Assembly (NCBI GenBank): GCA_036245525.1 | Contig: BTPG01000005.1 | Span: forward strand, 181,310,167-181,374,166 | DNA from: Semisulcospira habei | Lineage: Eukaryota; Mollusca; Gastropoda; Semisulcospiridae | Reading direction: 5' to 3' | Length of the DNA stretch: 64,000 bases | Part shown: piece by piece, positions 31,386 to 41,959 of the stretch | How the letters are laid out: each line of letters starts with the position of its first letter | How positions within the stretch are numbered: the stretch's first letter is position 1 | Program-made: the position numbers and the translations under genes | Notes under the pieces: model-generated | Seen by the model: only the letters and a program-made list of their open reading frames with translations | What the model was told of the DNA's origin: nothing | The model's database searches: none

Positions 31386-31626
31386 TTAACTCATTCTATC
31401 CCAGACAAACCACAGCAAGATATGCTTCGACCATGACAGTTCAAGGGTGATGCCAGAATAGCTTGGCGCCTACGGGCGCCAAGCTATTCTGGCATCACCT
31501 GGGCGCCAAGCTATTCTGACATCACCCTTGAACTATCACGGTTGATCTGTGTCCTGCACTGCAATGCAGTGTCCAGAGGACAACGGCAACATTGCAAGAT
31601 TTCGGTCTTGGGGTACAATGAGTTAA
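31386..31626 (+). mobile_element. Family B element with duplicated right arm
   Basis: TTAACTCATTCTATCCCAGA ... TTGGGGTACAATGAGTTAA. The h1 tip GCCTACGGGC is followed by GGCGCCAAGCTATTCTGG-CATCACCT and again by GGGCGCCAAGCTATTCTGAC. Confidence 0.85.
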
Positions 31627-31689
31627 GCAGGGCGGGGGATCTCTGTAGACAAAAGACATAAGTTCTTTGACCGATGATCTGATACAGCA

Positions 31690-31753
31690 TTCAGGAGCCA
31701 TACCACTTGCAGTCGGGTGGTGTTCATATTATCTCGGCTTTGAATGGGTTAAG
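31690..31753 (+). mobile_element. Family P right end
   Basis: CCACTTGCAGTCGGGTGGTG ... GAATGGGTTAA without hairpin. Confidence 0.55.
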
Positions 31754-31777
31754 TCGTTGCGCGATTGTGTTTCTCGC

Positions 31778-31991
31778 TTAACCCATTCAGTCCCGACGCC
31801 CTACAGCAGGCGATGGGTCGACCATGATAATTCAAAGGTAGTGCCAGATTAGCTTGGCGCCTGTCGGCGCCAAGCTAATCTGGCACTGCCCTTGAATTGT
31901 CATGGTCGATCCATCTCCTGCAACTGGTGCATAGTCATTAGATGACTCCTTCAAAATTTGGGAAATACGGCCGTCGGGCTGAATGGGTTAA
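31778..31991. mobile_element. Family A element, complete
   Basis: TTAACCCATTCAGTCCCGAC ... GTCGGGCTGAATGGGTTAA; hairpin about 31821-31905. Confidence 0.88.
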
Positions 31992-32012
31992 CGTGATTGC
32001 TCAGTGGCAGAG

Positions 32013-32081
32013 TACATACTATACTATACTATACTATACTATACTATACTATACTATACTATACTATACTATACTATACTC
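32013..32081. repeat. ATACT satellite, left block
   Basis: About 13 uninterrupted ATACT units ending directly at the LINE fragment. Confidence 0.95.
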
Positions 32082-32552
32082 TCTTGGCTTGACTTCGCGA
32101 ACGAAGATTCTATAAAGGTTGCCCACGTCGTCTGCAGGCATGTTCGTGACTGCGGAGGCCAATCCGGGACAGGCAGGTTCGACCGCAGTGGCTGCAGGGG
32201 AAGGTCTGGTCAGGGTTCTGAGTTACAACAACTCTGTTTTTTCTCCTGAGCCGCTTGTCCTTAAGGCTAGCTCTGCGAGAGTCCTCAAAGGAGACGGCTG
32301 CCTTGTGAATGGTGGAGCGCCAGGTGTCGCGGTCCGCAGCAAGCGAAGACCACTGGCGGTGGTCGATTTGGCAGGCACTAAGTGACTTCTTGAGACCGTC
32401 TTTGTATCTCTTCTTTGGTGCCCCTCTGTCTCGGTGTCCAGTGGCGAGCTCGCCGAACAGAGTGATCTTGGGTAGGCGATGATCCTCCATCCTGGAGACG
32501 TGCCCAACCCAGCGGAGCTGTGTCCGCAGCAGCAAAGCCTCGATGCTCAGTT
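32082..32552 (-). pseudogene. RTE-like LINE 3' fragment inside the satellite
   Basis: Encodes the C-terminal 140 residues of the LINE at 1-3152: LLRTQLRWVGHVSRMEDHRL, KKRYKDGLKKSLSACQIDHR and a complete C2H2 finger (CSHCGRTCLSRIGLRSHEHA) before the stop at about 32110. 5'-truncated; both edges abut ATACT repeats, so the target duplication cannot be told apart from the satellite. It supplies the C-terminus missing from the window-edge copy. Confidence 0.88.
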
Positions 32553-32985
32553 TCTATACTATACTATACTATACTATACTATACTATACTATACTATACT
32601 ATACTATACTATACTTAGACTATACTATACTGTACTGTACTATACTATACTGTACTGTACTATACTATACTGTACTGTACTATACTATACTGTACTATAC
32701 TATACTATACTGTACTGTACTATACTATACTGTACTGTACTATACTGTACTATACTGTACTATACTGTACTATACTGTACTATACTATACTATACTATAC
32801 TTAGACTATACTATACTATACTTAGACTATACTATACTGTACTATACTGTACTGTACTGTACTATAGTATACTTAGACTATACTATACTGTACTATACTA
32901 TACTATGCTATGCTATGCTATGCTATGCTATACTATACTATTACTATACTATTACTATACTATACTATACTATGTATTACTAAAC
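32553..32985. repeat. ATACT satellite, right block with variant units
   Basis: ATACT mixed with GTACT, ATGCT and TTAGACT-interrupted units. Variants are ordered in clusters, e.g. paired GTACT alternating with ATACT at 32630-32770 and ATGCT at 32905-32930. Confidence 0.95.
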
Positions 32986-33010
32986 AAAGCTAAATTATAC
33001 TAAATTAAAC

Positions 33011-33211
33011 TAAACGCTTCAAATTTGTACACTGCCATATGCAAGCTACATTATAGTATTTACGGATAAGGATATAGTCCAATGGCTTTAGTTCAAGGAT
33101 AGTGCCAGATAGCTTGGCGCCTACAGGTGCCAAGCTATTCTGGCACTACCCTTGAACTATTTTAGTCAAAGTTATTTCACACACTGGTGTATTCCGAATG
33201 ATAAGGGTTAA
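33011..33211 (+). mobile_element. Family C element, left end lost
   Basis: ACGCTTCAAATTTGTACACT ... CCGAATGATAAGGGTTAA; hairpin 33093-33161 with a 1-base deletion in the left arm. Confidence 0.8.
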
Positions 33212-33365
33212 TTTAACAACCAACTTAACCTAAGCTAATCAAAGCTAAGTTCAACTAAGCTAAACTTAACTAGGCTAAACTAAACCCAATTAACTGACTG
33301 ACTGACTGACTCAGACTGACTAACTAACTAACCGACTAACCGACGAACAAATGAGCTAACCCACC
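33212..33365. repeat. CTAA/CTGA-rich degenerate tandem repeats
   Basis: AAGCTAA, GGCTAAACTAAA and GACTGACTGACTGA runs. Confidence 0.75.
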
Positions 33366-33547
33366 AAGATACATGTCGCAATACTTAAACTTCCCGAAGA
33401 ACACAATTTGGAAAGGAACATACAGATCTTGCGTAATTTTTCAAATGTCTTCAAACAGCGCTAAGCTATAATTAACAAGTGGCTTCAACTTTAACCCAGT
33501 GTATCCACTTCAAGACTGCAGGGGTTTATTAACAAGTGGCTTCAACT

Positions 33548-33762
33548 TTAACCCATTCACCGCCAACACCCTACAGCAGGAGATTGACTGGCCATGATAA
33601 TTCAAGGGTAGTGCCAGATTAGCTTGGCGCCTGAAGGCGCCAAGCTAATTTGGCACTACCCTTGAATTATCATGGTCAATTCACCTCCTGCGAGTGGCAC
33701 ATAGTCGTTAAAGCAACACTTCCGAAATTCGGGAAATGCGCCCATGGCGCTAAAAGGGTTAA
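33548..33762. mobile_element. Family D element, complete
   Basis: TTAACCCATTCACCGCCAAC ... GGCGCTAAAAGGGTTAA; hairpin about 33593-33678. Shares its final TTAA with the next element. Confidence 0.85.
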
Positions 33763-33986
33763 CCCTTTAACGAGCCAGTGCTCGCTGATTGCGACCGTGA
33801 AATCGGTGTTATTTAAAGACGAAGAGCCCTGTAGCCGTGGCAAGAACATGGACACAGAGGGGAGCCAGCAATAGACATAGCTCCTAATGAGCCCCCGCAA
33901 CTGCGGGGGGGGGGGGGGGGGCACATGAGGATCTATGTCTATTGCAGTTGCGTGGGGTTCACTTGCTCTCCGTAGTGAAGGAGTTA
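33759..33986 (+). mobile_element. Family P element
   Basis: TTAACCCTTTAACGAGCCAG ... GTAGTGAAGGAGTTA; h2 hairpin about 33871-33944 with a long G-run in the tip. Confidence 0.75.
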
Positions 33987-34016
33987 CTGATGTGGTCGCT
34001 GTTACATAACCAATCC

Positions 34017-34541
34017 TTAACCCTTTACCTGCGACTGTACGGACATTTCGGGTTTCTGAAATAATTGGTTCGTTCAACGACCAAAATGCCAAACCCGTCC
34101 AAGGAACATGGACGCCAATAGGGCTCGGATAGATGACGTCATCACGCTAGTCGTGGCGGCCATCTTGAGAGGATTCGCGATAAGGCCCTCATAGGGAAAT
34201 CGCTGTCAGGACAATGTCAGGAAAGTCCTGACGTGCTACAGGCAATAACAGCAAGTCTTGCGCATCACTGTAGGAAACGCTCACCAGAATCTGTTTTTGT
34301 TTGTTTCCAAAGAGGAAGAAACATGAAGAAAAACGCGTTAAAACACTACTTCGCCAACTATCTGAAGCCTATTCTATCCTCTTAAGATGGCGGCTGATGC
34401 GCCGACGCTGCTAGGCAACGCGGGGAACTTCCCGCGCCCTATTGGTCTCAGCAAGAGGCATAAATCATCATCGGGCTCATGAGGATCTATGCCTCTTGCA
34501 GTCTGATCGTGTTGACATTTTCTCGGCAGTGAAGGGATTAA
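34017..34541 (+). mobile_element. Family P element interrupted by a 331-bp element
   Basis: TTAACCCTTTACCTGCGACT ... GCAGTGAAGGGATTAA; the normal P sequence AACATGGAC | TCTCAGCAAGAGGC is split at 34115/34445. Confidence 0.8.
34115..34445 (-). mobile_element. Dispersed element (CCAATAGGGC termini), copy 2
   Basis: CCAATAGGGC ... GCCCTATTGG, 10-bp inverted termini. Inverted homologue of 19381-19702. Non-coding. Confidence 0.78.
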
Positions 34542-34784
34542 GGATAAGCAGACCAAAATACATACATATCGGCATTCTGGGATGAGAGTTCTGCAAGTCA
34601 GCTGTGATAGAAAAAAGAATACATTGTTGCATTTCAGATATACTCGTAGCTCGTAGTACTCATGTAGTGTCAGCTGACAGCGTGGCAAGTATTTCTAAAT
34701 CCACTACATTTGAGAATGTATCTGCCGTGCACGGAAAGCAATTATCGATTAAATGTCGCGTCATCTCAAGCAAAAGACGTGCCG

Positions 34785-34852
34785 TGTGTTGTTCTGTGAT
34801 TTTGGATCTTACGACGTTTAGACGCAAGGTCCGGAATTACAGACCAGCACAC
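34785..34852. mobile_element. Family K hairpin, diverged
   Basis: GTGTTGTTCTGTGATTTTGG ... CGGAATTACAGACCAGCACAC. Confidence 0.7.
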
Positions 34853-34992
34853 TCATATTATTATGCCACAATGAGCTTGCAGGCACTGTCAGAAACTGAC
34901 AGAAAACGTCAATCGATTAAAAAAAAAATTAAACGCTTAGGGCTTAACGGGTTTCGTCCACCGACGATTTCAAAGAACAATTGATTATTTTA

Positions 34993-35076
34993 CTTCCCTC
35001 GGATTCGAACCCGCGACTTTTCGGACGAGAGTCGAACGCTCTACCACCTTAGCCTCCCAGCTTCACCAAGCACTGC
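34993..35076 (-). mobile_element. tRNA-like SINE head, decayed
   Basis: On the minus strand: GGCTAAGGTGGTAGAGCG (A-box-like), TTCGACTCTCGTCCGA and a good B box GGTTCGAATCC. Acceptor and T stems do not pair, so it is not a functional tRNA gene. Confidence 0.65.
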
Positions 35077-35125
35077 CAGAGTCCTTCAGCTATCTTCCGC
35101 GTCGTGCTATGTAAATTATCCAAAT

Positions 35126-35310
35126 CACTGCCGAGTACAAGTGAACGACGATCCAGCTGCAAGAGACATAGATCCTCATGAGCCCCCGCGACTGCGGGGG
35201 CTCATGGGGATCTATGCCTCTTGCTGAGACCAATTTGTATCCATGTTTCTTGGACGGTCGGGGCATTTTTGGTTATTGCATGAAACAAATGATGCGACCA
35301 GTGGCGGTTC
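35126..35310 (-). mobile_element. Family P element
   Basis: h2 hairpin 35159-35224 (CAAGAGACATAGATCCTCAT / ATGGGGATCTATGCCTCTTG); spacers match P, terminal TTAA lost on both sides. Confidence 0.7.
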
Positions 35311-35411
35311 AGGGATTCAGCCCGTCTCACTCTGTGCATTTTAAACGGCAAGTCCATGCGCATGCGGCCAGCGCCACTATAAACAGAACCAGTGACTACA
35401 ATCATGCATGA

Positions 35412-35902
35412 TACATACGTAATCTGTCTGTAATTAATGACATTCCTTATATTTATAATAGTACAAATTTCTACCCCAGTCCCCCCCCCCCTCCCCCTTC
35501 TCTATAAACCACCCTTAATTTGCTAGTCTCCCATACATTACTGTTTAGTTGGACATTAAACCGGACTTAGTAGCATCGCCCTCCCTCCCCACATCACCAG
35601 TATCTTTTATAACCATAAATTTTTAACCTTTTAACTTGTTTTTTACATTGGTGGTCCTGAACTTTAACCCTGATTTTAACAATATATAACATTGATATAA
35701 TAAATAAATAAATAAACCCTTTTATTAGAAATAAGGCCCGTTGTTGGCTGAGACCATGGAAATTTTAAAATTAATCAACGCACGGTAAGGCAGATTTTCT
35801 AACTAAATTACATTATATATTTTTTTTAAAGGAATTAAGCCAAAATACTAGTCCCCGATCACTTTAGTGCCAGTGGGACAATAAACTTCAATTAGTAGTA
35901 GT
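35412..35902 (+). mobile_element. Candidate retroposon 3' end
   Basis: Bracketed by AATCATGCATGA at 35400-35411 and 35903-35914. Ends GGGACAATAAACTTCAATTA then AGT repeats, a plausible 3' tail. No coding sequence; C-rich run near 35478-35500. Confidence 0.55.
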
Positions 35903-35914
35903 AATCATGCATGA

Positions 35915-36222
35915 TAGTCCGAAATAGCTCAGGCGGTTAAGCGTCGGAGCAGGAAAGCGAATGGAATCGCCGGGTTGTGGGTTCGAATCCCCGTCCCGGC
36001 CACGGTAGATGGACTCGCAATCCAAGGGGAAAGGACATGCTTGCTCCATAGCATGTCCGTTGAAAGGTCCTGGTAAATCAAAGTGGCACTGTTGGAGTGC
36101 GCCTGAGTTGATCAGTGTTCAGGTCGTACTCCGTAGGTAATAGATTTCCCTGTTCCTATACCCCACCCGTCAGGGCCGTCCATCACGTCGGTGCCGTGGA
36201 CGTTAAACCCGAACTAACCAAC
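35915..36222 (+). mobile_element. tRNA-derived SINE (S2), full length
   Basis: A box TAGCTCAGGCGGTTAAG and B box GGTTCGAATCCCC spaced as in a tRNA gene; a 3' body ends GTGGACGTTAAACCCGAACT-AACCAAC. Exact 12-bp duplication AATCATGCATGA (35903-35914, 36223-36234). RNA polymerase III would read it internally. A truncated minus copy lies at 56171. Confidence 0.9.
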
Positions 36223-36374
36223 AATCATGCATGAAGGGGTCAAACAACAACAATGGTCGATCCATCTCCCACAGGTTGGCGCCAGACGGCAGAAGAGAGG
36301 CGTGCGCGCATACATCTTCCAGTTAGCAGCTGTTCTGCGGTGTGGCTTTTTTTTTTTTAACCATCATACGTTAA

Positions 36375-36591
36375 TTAAGTCATTCTGCCAGTGACACACC
36401 TCGGGAAGATATGGCTCGATGATGATAGTTCAAGGGTGGTGGCAGAATAGCGGCTTGGCGCCTATTGGCGCCAAGCTATTCTGCCACCATCCTTGAACTA
36501 TCATGGTCGATATGTCTCCTGAATTGTAATGCAGTCCTCAGAGGATAACTCCAAACTGTGGGTATTTCGTACCTCGGGTACAATGAGTTAA
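36375..36591 (+). mobile_element. Family B element
   Basis: TTAAGTCATTCTGCCAGTGA ... CTCGGGTACAATGAGTTAA; hairpin about 36424-36505 with GGTGGCAGAATAG arms and a small left-arm insertion. Confidence 0.8.
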
Positions 36592-36599
36592 TATGGATC

Positions 36600-36803
36600 T
36601 CACCTCGCCACTGTAAATTCAATGTCATAGATCCCCAGCCGTCACAGAAACATGGATTCCGACGTGGTGTCAGCAAGAGGCATAGATCCTCATGAGCCCC
36701 CGCAATTGCGGGGGCTCATGAGAAGATCTATACCTTTTGCAGATGGGGAGATGGGGGGAGGGGGGGGGGGGTATTATAACTTTCTCCGCAGTATAGGGTT
36801 TAA
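36600..36803 (+). mobile_element. Family P element, termini decayed
   Basis: h2 hairpin 36673-36740, spacer CCGTCACAGAAACATGGATT, right end TCCGCAGTATAGGGTTTAAG; G-run at 36751-36770. Confidence 0.7.
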
Positions 36804-37119
36804 GTAAATCGTGAAACAACAGCACTGTGAGAAATATCACCACGCGGCACGCTGTCAAAACGGCCGCACATGTGTGAACATCCAGCGTGATCGATGCGAC
36901 ATTTCTCGAACATGTGTGTTAAACTTTGACTGAGGACCTCACAGCCAGAAGCTGTACGGTTCAAACCACAGCTATGCACACAAATAATGATCGACTCTTT
37001 GAATGCTGAACGGAGATCTTGAGGCAAGAATTGCTATGTACAGCGAGTGCTGAAAATCCGCAGGTGTTCGAGTGGAGTGAAACTCTTCGTGGAGTTTATA
37101 ACACTTATGAAGTCATTTG
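36804..37119. other. Unannotated stretch
   Basis: No gene or repeat family recognised. Confidence 0.5.
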
Positions 37120-37312
37120 TATATGATTTGTTTATTTACTTACCTACTTACTTACTTACTTACCCACCCACCCACTCACTCAATTACTAACTTACTTACT
37201 CACTAACCCATTCACTTACTTAATTACTAACTCACTCACTCACTCACATACTTACTTACTTACTTAACCACTCACTCACTCATCCACTTACTTACTTACT
37301 TACTTACTTACA
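37120..37312. repeat. (TTAC)n/(CTCA)n microsatellite
   Basis: Mixed TTAC, CCAC and CTCA tetranucleotides. Confidence 0.9.
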
Positions 37313-37576
37313 GGATTCTCCATATTATTTTATTTTTCAGTTCTTGTGAGCGACACTAACGGAGTCTATCAAAGCACGGTTCCTGTACTCCGACGGGGTA
37401 TTGTCTGGCAACGCCGAGACCTCCACTTTTGATGCCGACGCACGCTAACTCGTGCGAAAACAAGTCCATAGACTTTGCCGCCCTGCCTCCTTCTCCATTA
37501 TTTTTCATCACAAAGGTAAACATCTCGACAAAAGGGAGAGACACTCGGGCCAAAGCATCACACCATCGATCGCCGA

Positions 37577-37647
37577 GTGCACCGGTCTCTGATTTTGGAC
37601 CTTACGGCCTTGGGAGCCGTAAGGCCCAAAATCACAGACCAGCGCAC
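37577..37647. mobile_element. Family K hairpin
   Basis: GTGCACCGGTCTCTGATTTT ... AAAATCACAGACCAGCGCAC. Confidence 0.75.
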
Positions 37648-37990
37648 CACTGCTGCGTCTTACCAGCGATCGAACCATCGACACTGCGCACAGCGTCACA
37701 TGAGTCCGTCGATACCACAGAGACTATTATTAGAAAAAATCAGGTTACAAAAGAGAGAGAATGTTGGTTTTGTTTAGCACGCTGCAATCGAGTGAGAAGA
37801 GTCAATTTTCTCAGCTGTATCCCATTGCGCAATAAACCATCGGGGCCAACGTTGGCTGCCGTTGGCCCGCGCACGGCGTGTGGCTGTCGCAAACCCTGCA
37901 AGCTGTGCAGAGGGCTGATTGAACTTTATTATTATGTTGCTTGTTCAGCTCCTTAATCCCAATTTCCGAAACTGTTGAGGTGTCACCGTA

Positions 37991-38128
37991 CGATTAGGTT
38001 GCAGGAGATGGCTCGACCGTGATAATTCAAGGGTAGTGGCCATATCAGTTTGGCGTCTGACGGCGCCAAACTAATCTGGCACTACCCTTGAATTATCACG
38101 GTCGAGCCATCTCCTGCAGCCTAATCGG
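37991..38128. mobile_element. Extended h1 palindrome, 138 bp
   Basis: CGATTAGGTTGCAGGAGATG ... CATCTCCTGCAGCCTAATCG. Here the arms continue beyond the usual stem into the subterminal GCAGGAGATGGCTCGACC region, so almost the whole unit is palindromic. Confidence 0.8.
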
Positions 38129-38269
38129 ACCTTCCGGAATTATCAAACACGCTTTAAAAAAATATAAAAAAAAACACCAAACACTAACGTTAAGCTTTTA
38201 GTGTTTGACGTCTTTTGCCCACCACCAATGTGATTTCAAAGACGGTGGGGACCGAAAAGGGTGTGATCA

Positions 38270-38349
38270 AATTTTGCTCCCAGCTGGGTTGGAACCCACA
38301 ACCTCTCGGACGAGAGTCGAACACTCGACCATCCAGCCACCGAGCTCCC
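38270..38349 (-). mobile_element. tRNA-like SINE head, decayed
   Basis: Minus strand GGTGGCTGGATGGTCGAG, TTCGACTCTCGTCCGAGAGG and B-box-like GGTTCCAACCC; same family as 34993-35076. Confidence 0.6.
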
Positions 38350-38409
38350 CTACAACAGATACATTCCACTCCACTTTTACTCGGGATATTAGAAAGGTCG
38401 GATACGACA

Positions 38410-38580
38410 TTTTCTTTCAGTGTGTGAAATGACTTTCAGTGTGTCACGTGAAAGGACTTTCAGTGTGTGAAATGACTTTCAGTGTGCGAAATGACTTTTA
38501 GTGTGTGAAATGACTTTCAGTGTGTGCAATGACTTTCAGTGTGTGAGAGTGTGTGGGAAATGACTTTCTCTGAAATGACT
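38410..38580. repeat. About 20-bp tandem repeat
   Basis: Units of GTGTGAAATGACTTTCA with indels. Confidence 0.88.
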
Positions 38581-38707
38581 TGGCTTATAACAAATTTCGG
38601 ATATAACAACAAGATTAACTGGGTCCCCCTGACGAATTGTTATACCCGGGGTGTACTGATACAAATCCCACTGAACAATCTAAATCAGTCGTGATCATGC
38701 AATAGTT

Positions 38708-38924
38708 TCACCCGTTCAGTGCTAGTGGGCCCAGACTGGTTCTGCAAGCTTCGTTAATCCAACACCAAAAACAAAAAACCTAGCTGTTCCAGGAACATGG
38801 ATTCAAAGTGGTGTCAGCATGAGGCATAGATCCTCATGAGCCCCCGCAACTGCGGGGGTTCATGAGGACCTATACCTCTTGCAGTTGAGCGGTGTTACAT
38901 TTTTCTCGGCACTGAACGGGTTAA
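38708..38924 (+). mobile_element. Family P element
   Basis: TTTCACCCGTTCAGTGCTAG ... GGCACTGAACGGGTTAA; h2 hairpin 38818-38882. Shares the right TTAA with a family C element. Confidence 0.85.
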
Positions 38925-39135
38925 CCCATATCAAACCGAGGCTAAAAGCTTCAAATTTGTACAGTCATACGCAAGCCACATTATAGTACTTACAGATAAG
39001 GATAGAGACCAATGGCTTTAGTTTCAAAGGTGGTGCCACAATAGCTTGGCGCCTTCAGGCGCCAAGCTATTGTGGCACTACCCTTGAACTATTTTAGTCA
39101 AACTTATTTCATGTATTCCGAATGATAAGGGTTAC
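38921..39135 (+). mobile_element. Family C element
   Basis: TTAACCCATATCAAACCGAG ... CCGAATGATAAGGGTTAC; hairpin about 39018-39092 with a matched change in both arms (GCCACAATAGC / GCTATTGTGGC). Confidence 0.85.
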
Positions 39136-39634
39136 ACTCACTACCTTTTTATAGTCATGAGTCAGCATAGGTATATGAACACAAAAACCCAAGGCGTATT
39201 GTCAGTAAATCAGATGAGAACCCTGTCACCTCTCGCCCTGAAACTGGCTCACGTTGACAGTGCCACGCACGAGTCAGAGTGTTGCTCGACGTCCCAGAAC
39301 TTAAAGTCGTAACTTCAGACACAAGAAATTGTGTGACTCCTCCAGGGATTCGACTGAACTTTCCACCACAGACTCAAGAGTCCACTGCACAACCTGAACA
39401 GAGATAAGTTCCACTGAAACGCGCTGTGCATGCACTGTCCAGGAGAATACCAAAAAATGCGACACTATACCCCGCCAGTCAGAGTGAAACTAAACCCGAT
39501 TCCATTGTAGAAAGCACAGAAGCTACAGTCGCCGTATGCACATGTGTACCACACACACACGTGCGGCTTGACTGACTCGCAGTCTCCAATGCTCGCGTCA
39601 CGTTGGAAAGGCAAAACACTCCCGCTGTGTGTGT
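39136..39634. other. Unannotated stretch
   Basis: No gene or repeat family recognised. Confidence 0.5.
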
Positions 39635-39700
39635 GCAAGAGGCGTAGATTCGCATGAACCCCTGCATTCGCAGGGGCTCATGCGAATCTACGCTTCCTGC
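39635..39700. mobile_element. h2 hairpin variant
   Basis: CAAGAGGCGTAGATTCGCAT / ATGCGAATCTACGCTTCCTG: matched TTCGCAT change in both arms. A decayed relative follows at about 39838-39890. Confidence 0.75.
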
Positions 39701-39906
39701 TGAGCAAGCTTTGCCTCAGCTGTTGCTATAATCGAGGGTGATATTATTTTGATCCCGAGTTAGGCTTGTGCGGACAGCGAGAGAGGGAGAGAGGACAAAG
39801 CATCAATGCAGCAACGAGGCATGGTCCCATCAGTGTGTCCCCGCAGTCGCAGAGACTCATGACAGTCTATGTAGAGTCTAGCTGCTTGTCAATTTGAGCG
39901 GGTACG

Positions 39907-40232
<326 letters not shown>

Positions 40233-40439
40233 ACGGGAGGGTCCATGACCGATGTCAATCTAATTCTTTCGCTCGTGCTAACAGCTAGAAACAACACATC
40301 ATTGGTTAGAGCGTTATTTTAGAGCGTTGTTTGCATAGATGGCTTCACGGAATATACTTCCGCTCTGCTATTATAACAGTTTCGAACTGCGGTGTGCCTT
40401 GAATAGATAATAGATAACTATGTCGCACCGTCTCATTTA

Positions 40440-40687
40440 TAGTGAGGTTTCGTTTATAACGAACGACTCGCAGCAACGAACGAGAGCGAAATCACGACGG
40501 GAAAAAACCAGCTTTTCCATAAGCATAGGCAACACGCCATACATCTCCAAGAGTCATAGGTCCTCATGAGAGCTCCGGGCTCATGAGGATCTATGCCTCT
40601 TGGAGATGTTTGGAGTGTTGTCTGTCCGTCGTGAGTTTCGCTCTCGTTCGTTGTTGTCAGTCGTTCGTATCTAACGGAACCTCAGTA
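40440..40687. mobile_element. Family F foldback, complete, with h2-like tip
   Basis: Inverted arms TAGTGAGGTTTCGTT... and ...AACGGAACCTCAGTA continue through GCAACGAACGAGAGCGAAAT / GTTTCGCTCTCGTTCGTTG to a tip CCAAGAGTCATAGGTCCTCA / GAGGATCTATGCCTCTTGG. Confidence 0.78.
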
Positions 40688-40959
40688 TTAACGTGTGTAG
40701 CCACCACGAAGGAGACATCAGACACAGTGCGTCAGAATAACTTTTTAAAGCGACCTACTCCAGGAAGTAAAGTGTTAACAGATTTCCTTTACAACGGATT
40801 TCAGTAGGCCTGTTGTCTTGCCTCGGCTAGGTCTTTTTTCTGTCCTTTTCACTAAATCTCAATATTAACCCCTTTGCTGCCCGCAGACGCAGAGTGAAGA
40901 GCCCAAACCGTTCAAAGAACATGGACACGCACGCACGAACGCATACACACGCGCGCGCG

Positions 40960-40969
40960 CGCATGCGTG

Positions 40970-41038
<69 letters not shown>

Positions 41039-41055
41039 GCACGCACGCACACCAA
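40960..41055. repeat. (GC)n/(AC)n microsatellite
   Basis: GCGCGCGC, then about 28 AC units, then GCAC units. Confidence 0.95.
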
Positions 41056-41056
41056 G

Positions 41057-41118
41057 CATACTGAAGAGCAATTTTTGATCATTCCAAAAACGTCGCGTTT
41101 CCTTTGCTCCTCAGTATA
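41057..41118. repeat. Foldback (CATACTGAAGAGC termini)
   Basis: ATACTGAAGAGCAATTTTTG ... GTTTCCTTTGCTCCTCAGTAT; shorter relative of 11422-11518. Confidence 0.65.
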
Positions 41119-41137
41119 GAACACCTAACGTGGGCGG

Positions 41138-41145
41138 GGGGGGGG

Positions 41146-41241
<96 letters not shown>
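41138..41241. repeat. G-run plus (GA)n microsatellite
   Basis: GGGGGGGGG then about 46 GA units. Confidence 0.95.
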
Positions 41242-41243
<2 letters not shown>

Positions 41244-41959
41244 AGCATAAAGAACACATTTCACAATGCTAGTAAAGGCTTCCTCAGACGGAGAAACGAA
41301 ACGAAACATTTCGTCGAAATGTCCGCATTTCAGACATTTCTCCAACATTTCACCGTTTCACGAAATGCGAAACGACACATTTCACGAAATAGAACTTGTC
41401 TCTATTTTGCGAAACATTTCGCCGAAACATTTCTACCGTTACCCAGTCAGCGTCGTCCGCTGCCAATCTGACGTCATTCAAGCCCAAACACTGAGGATAG
41501 CAACCGACGGTAAAGCGATGCCGTGGATTCAGGTTTATTATGGCTAGAATTGCATGATGTGACGCACGATTCTGTAAGATTTAAGCGGAGAAATCGTTTT
41601 CGAAATAAAAACTATCGAGTATCATCACTAAAGTACTACCAAAATATGATTTTAGGTCAGTTTTCTGAACCCCACTTTCATCGGCTGCTCTGCGAAGCCG
41701 CCTACACAATGGCGGCTATCCCTTCGAGACGGCGGCATCCTCGATTCACTTGAACCAGCCTTGTTTACGCATTCAAAAGCGCTTACGGTTATTCGATATG
41801 GTCGGCAATTCACTTTGTGTAAGTGAAGGCACACATGTCTTATATGTTTAGTTTTTAAGCGTCAGTAGTCAGAAATATGACCCGATATCCTCCGATACAA
41901 ACCAGAGCATGTGTCAGTGAAGAGTTACTTCCCCTGTACCAATCGAAATGAATTTTCAC
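41242..41959. other. Non-coding flank of the LTR element
   Basis: ACATTTC/GAAATG-rich at 41290-41430; AAGGCTTCCTCAGACGGAGA at 41275 is inverted relative to 51266-51288, beyond the LTR element. Confidence 0.5.

Noticed and set aside
32479..33003. Long frames reading YYTIL repeats
   Set aside because: Translation of the ATACT satellite.
34115..34445. A direct target duplication for the CCAATAGGGC element
   Set aside because: The flanking P spacer is altered at the junction, and no convincing repeat could be read from a single copy.
34993..35076. Functional tRNA gene
   Set aside because: B box is good, but the acceptor and T stems do not pair; it fits a decayed SINE head sharing sequence with 38270-38349.
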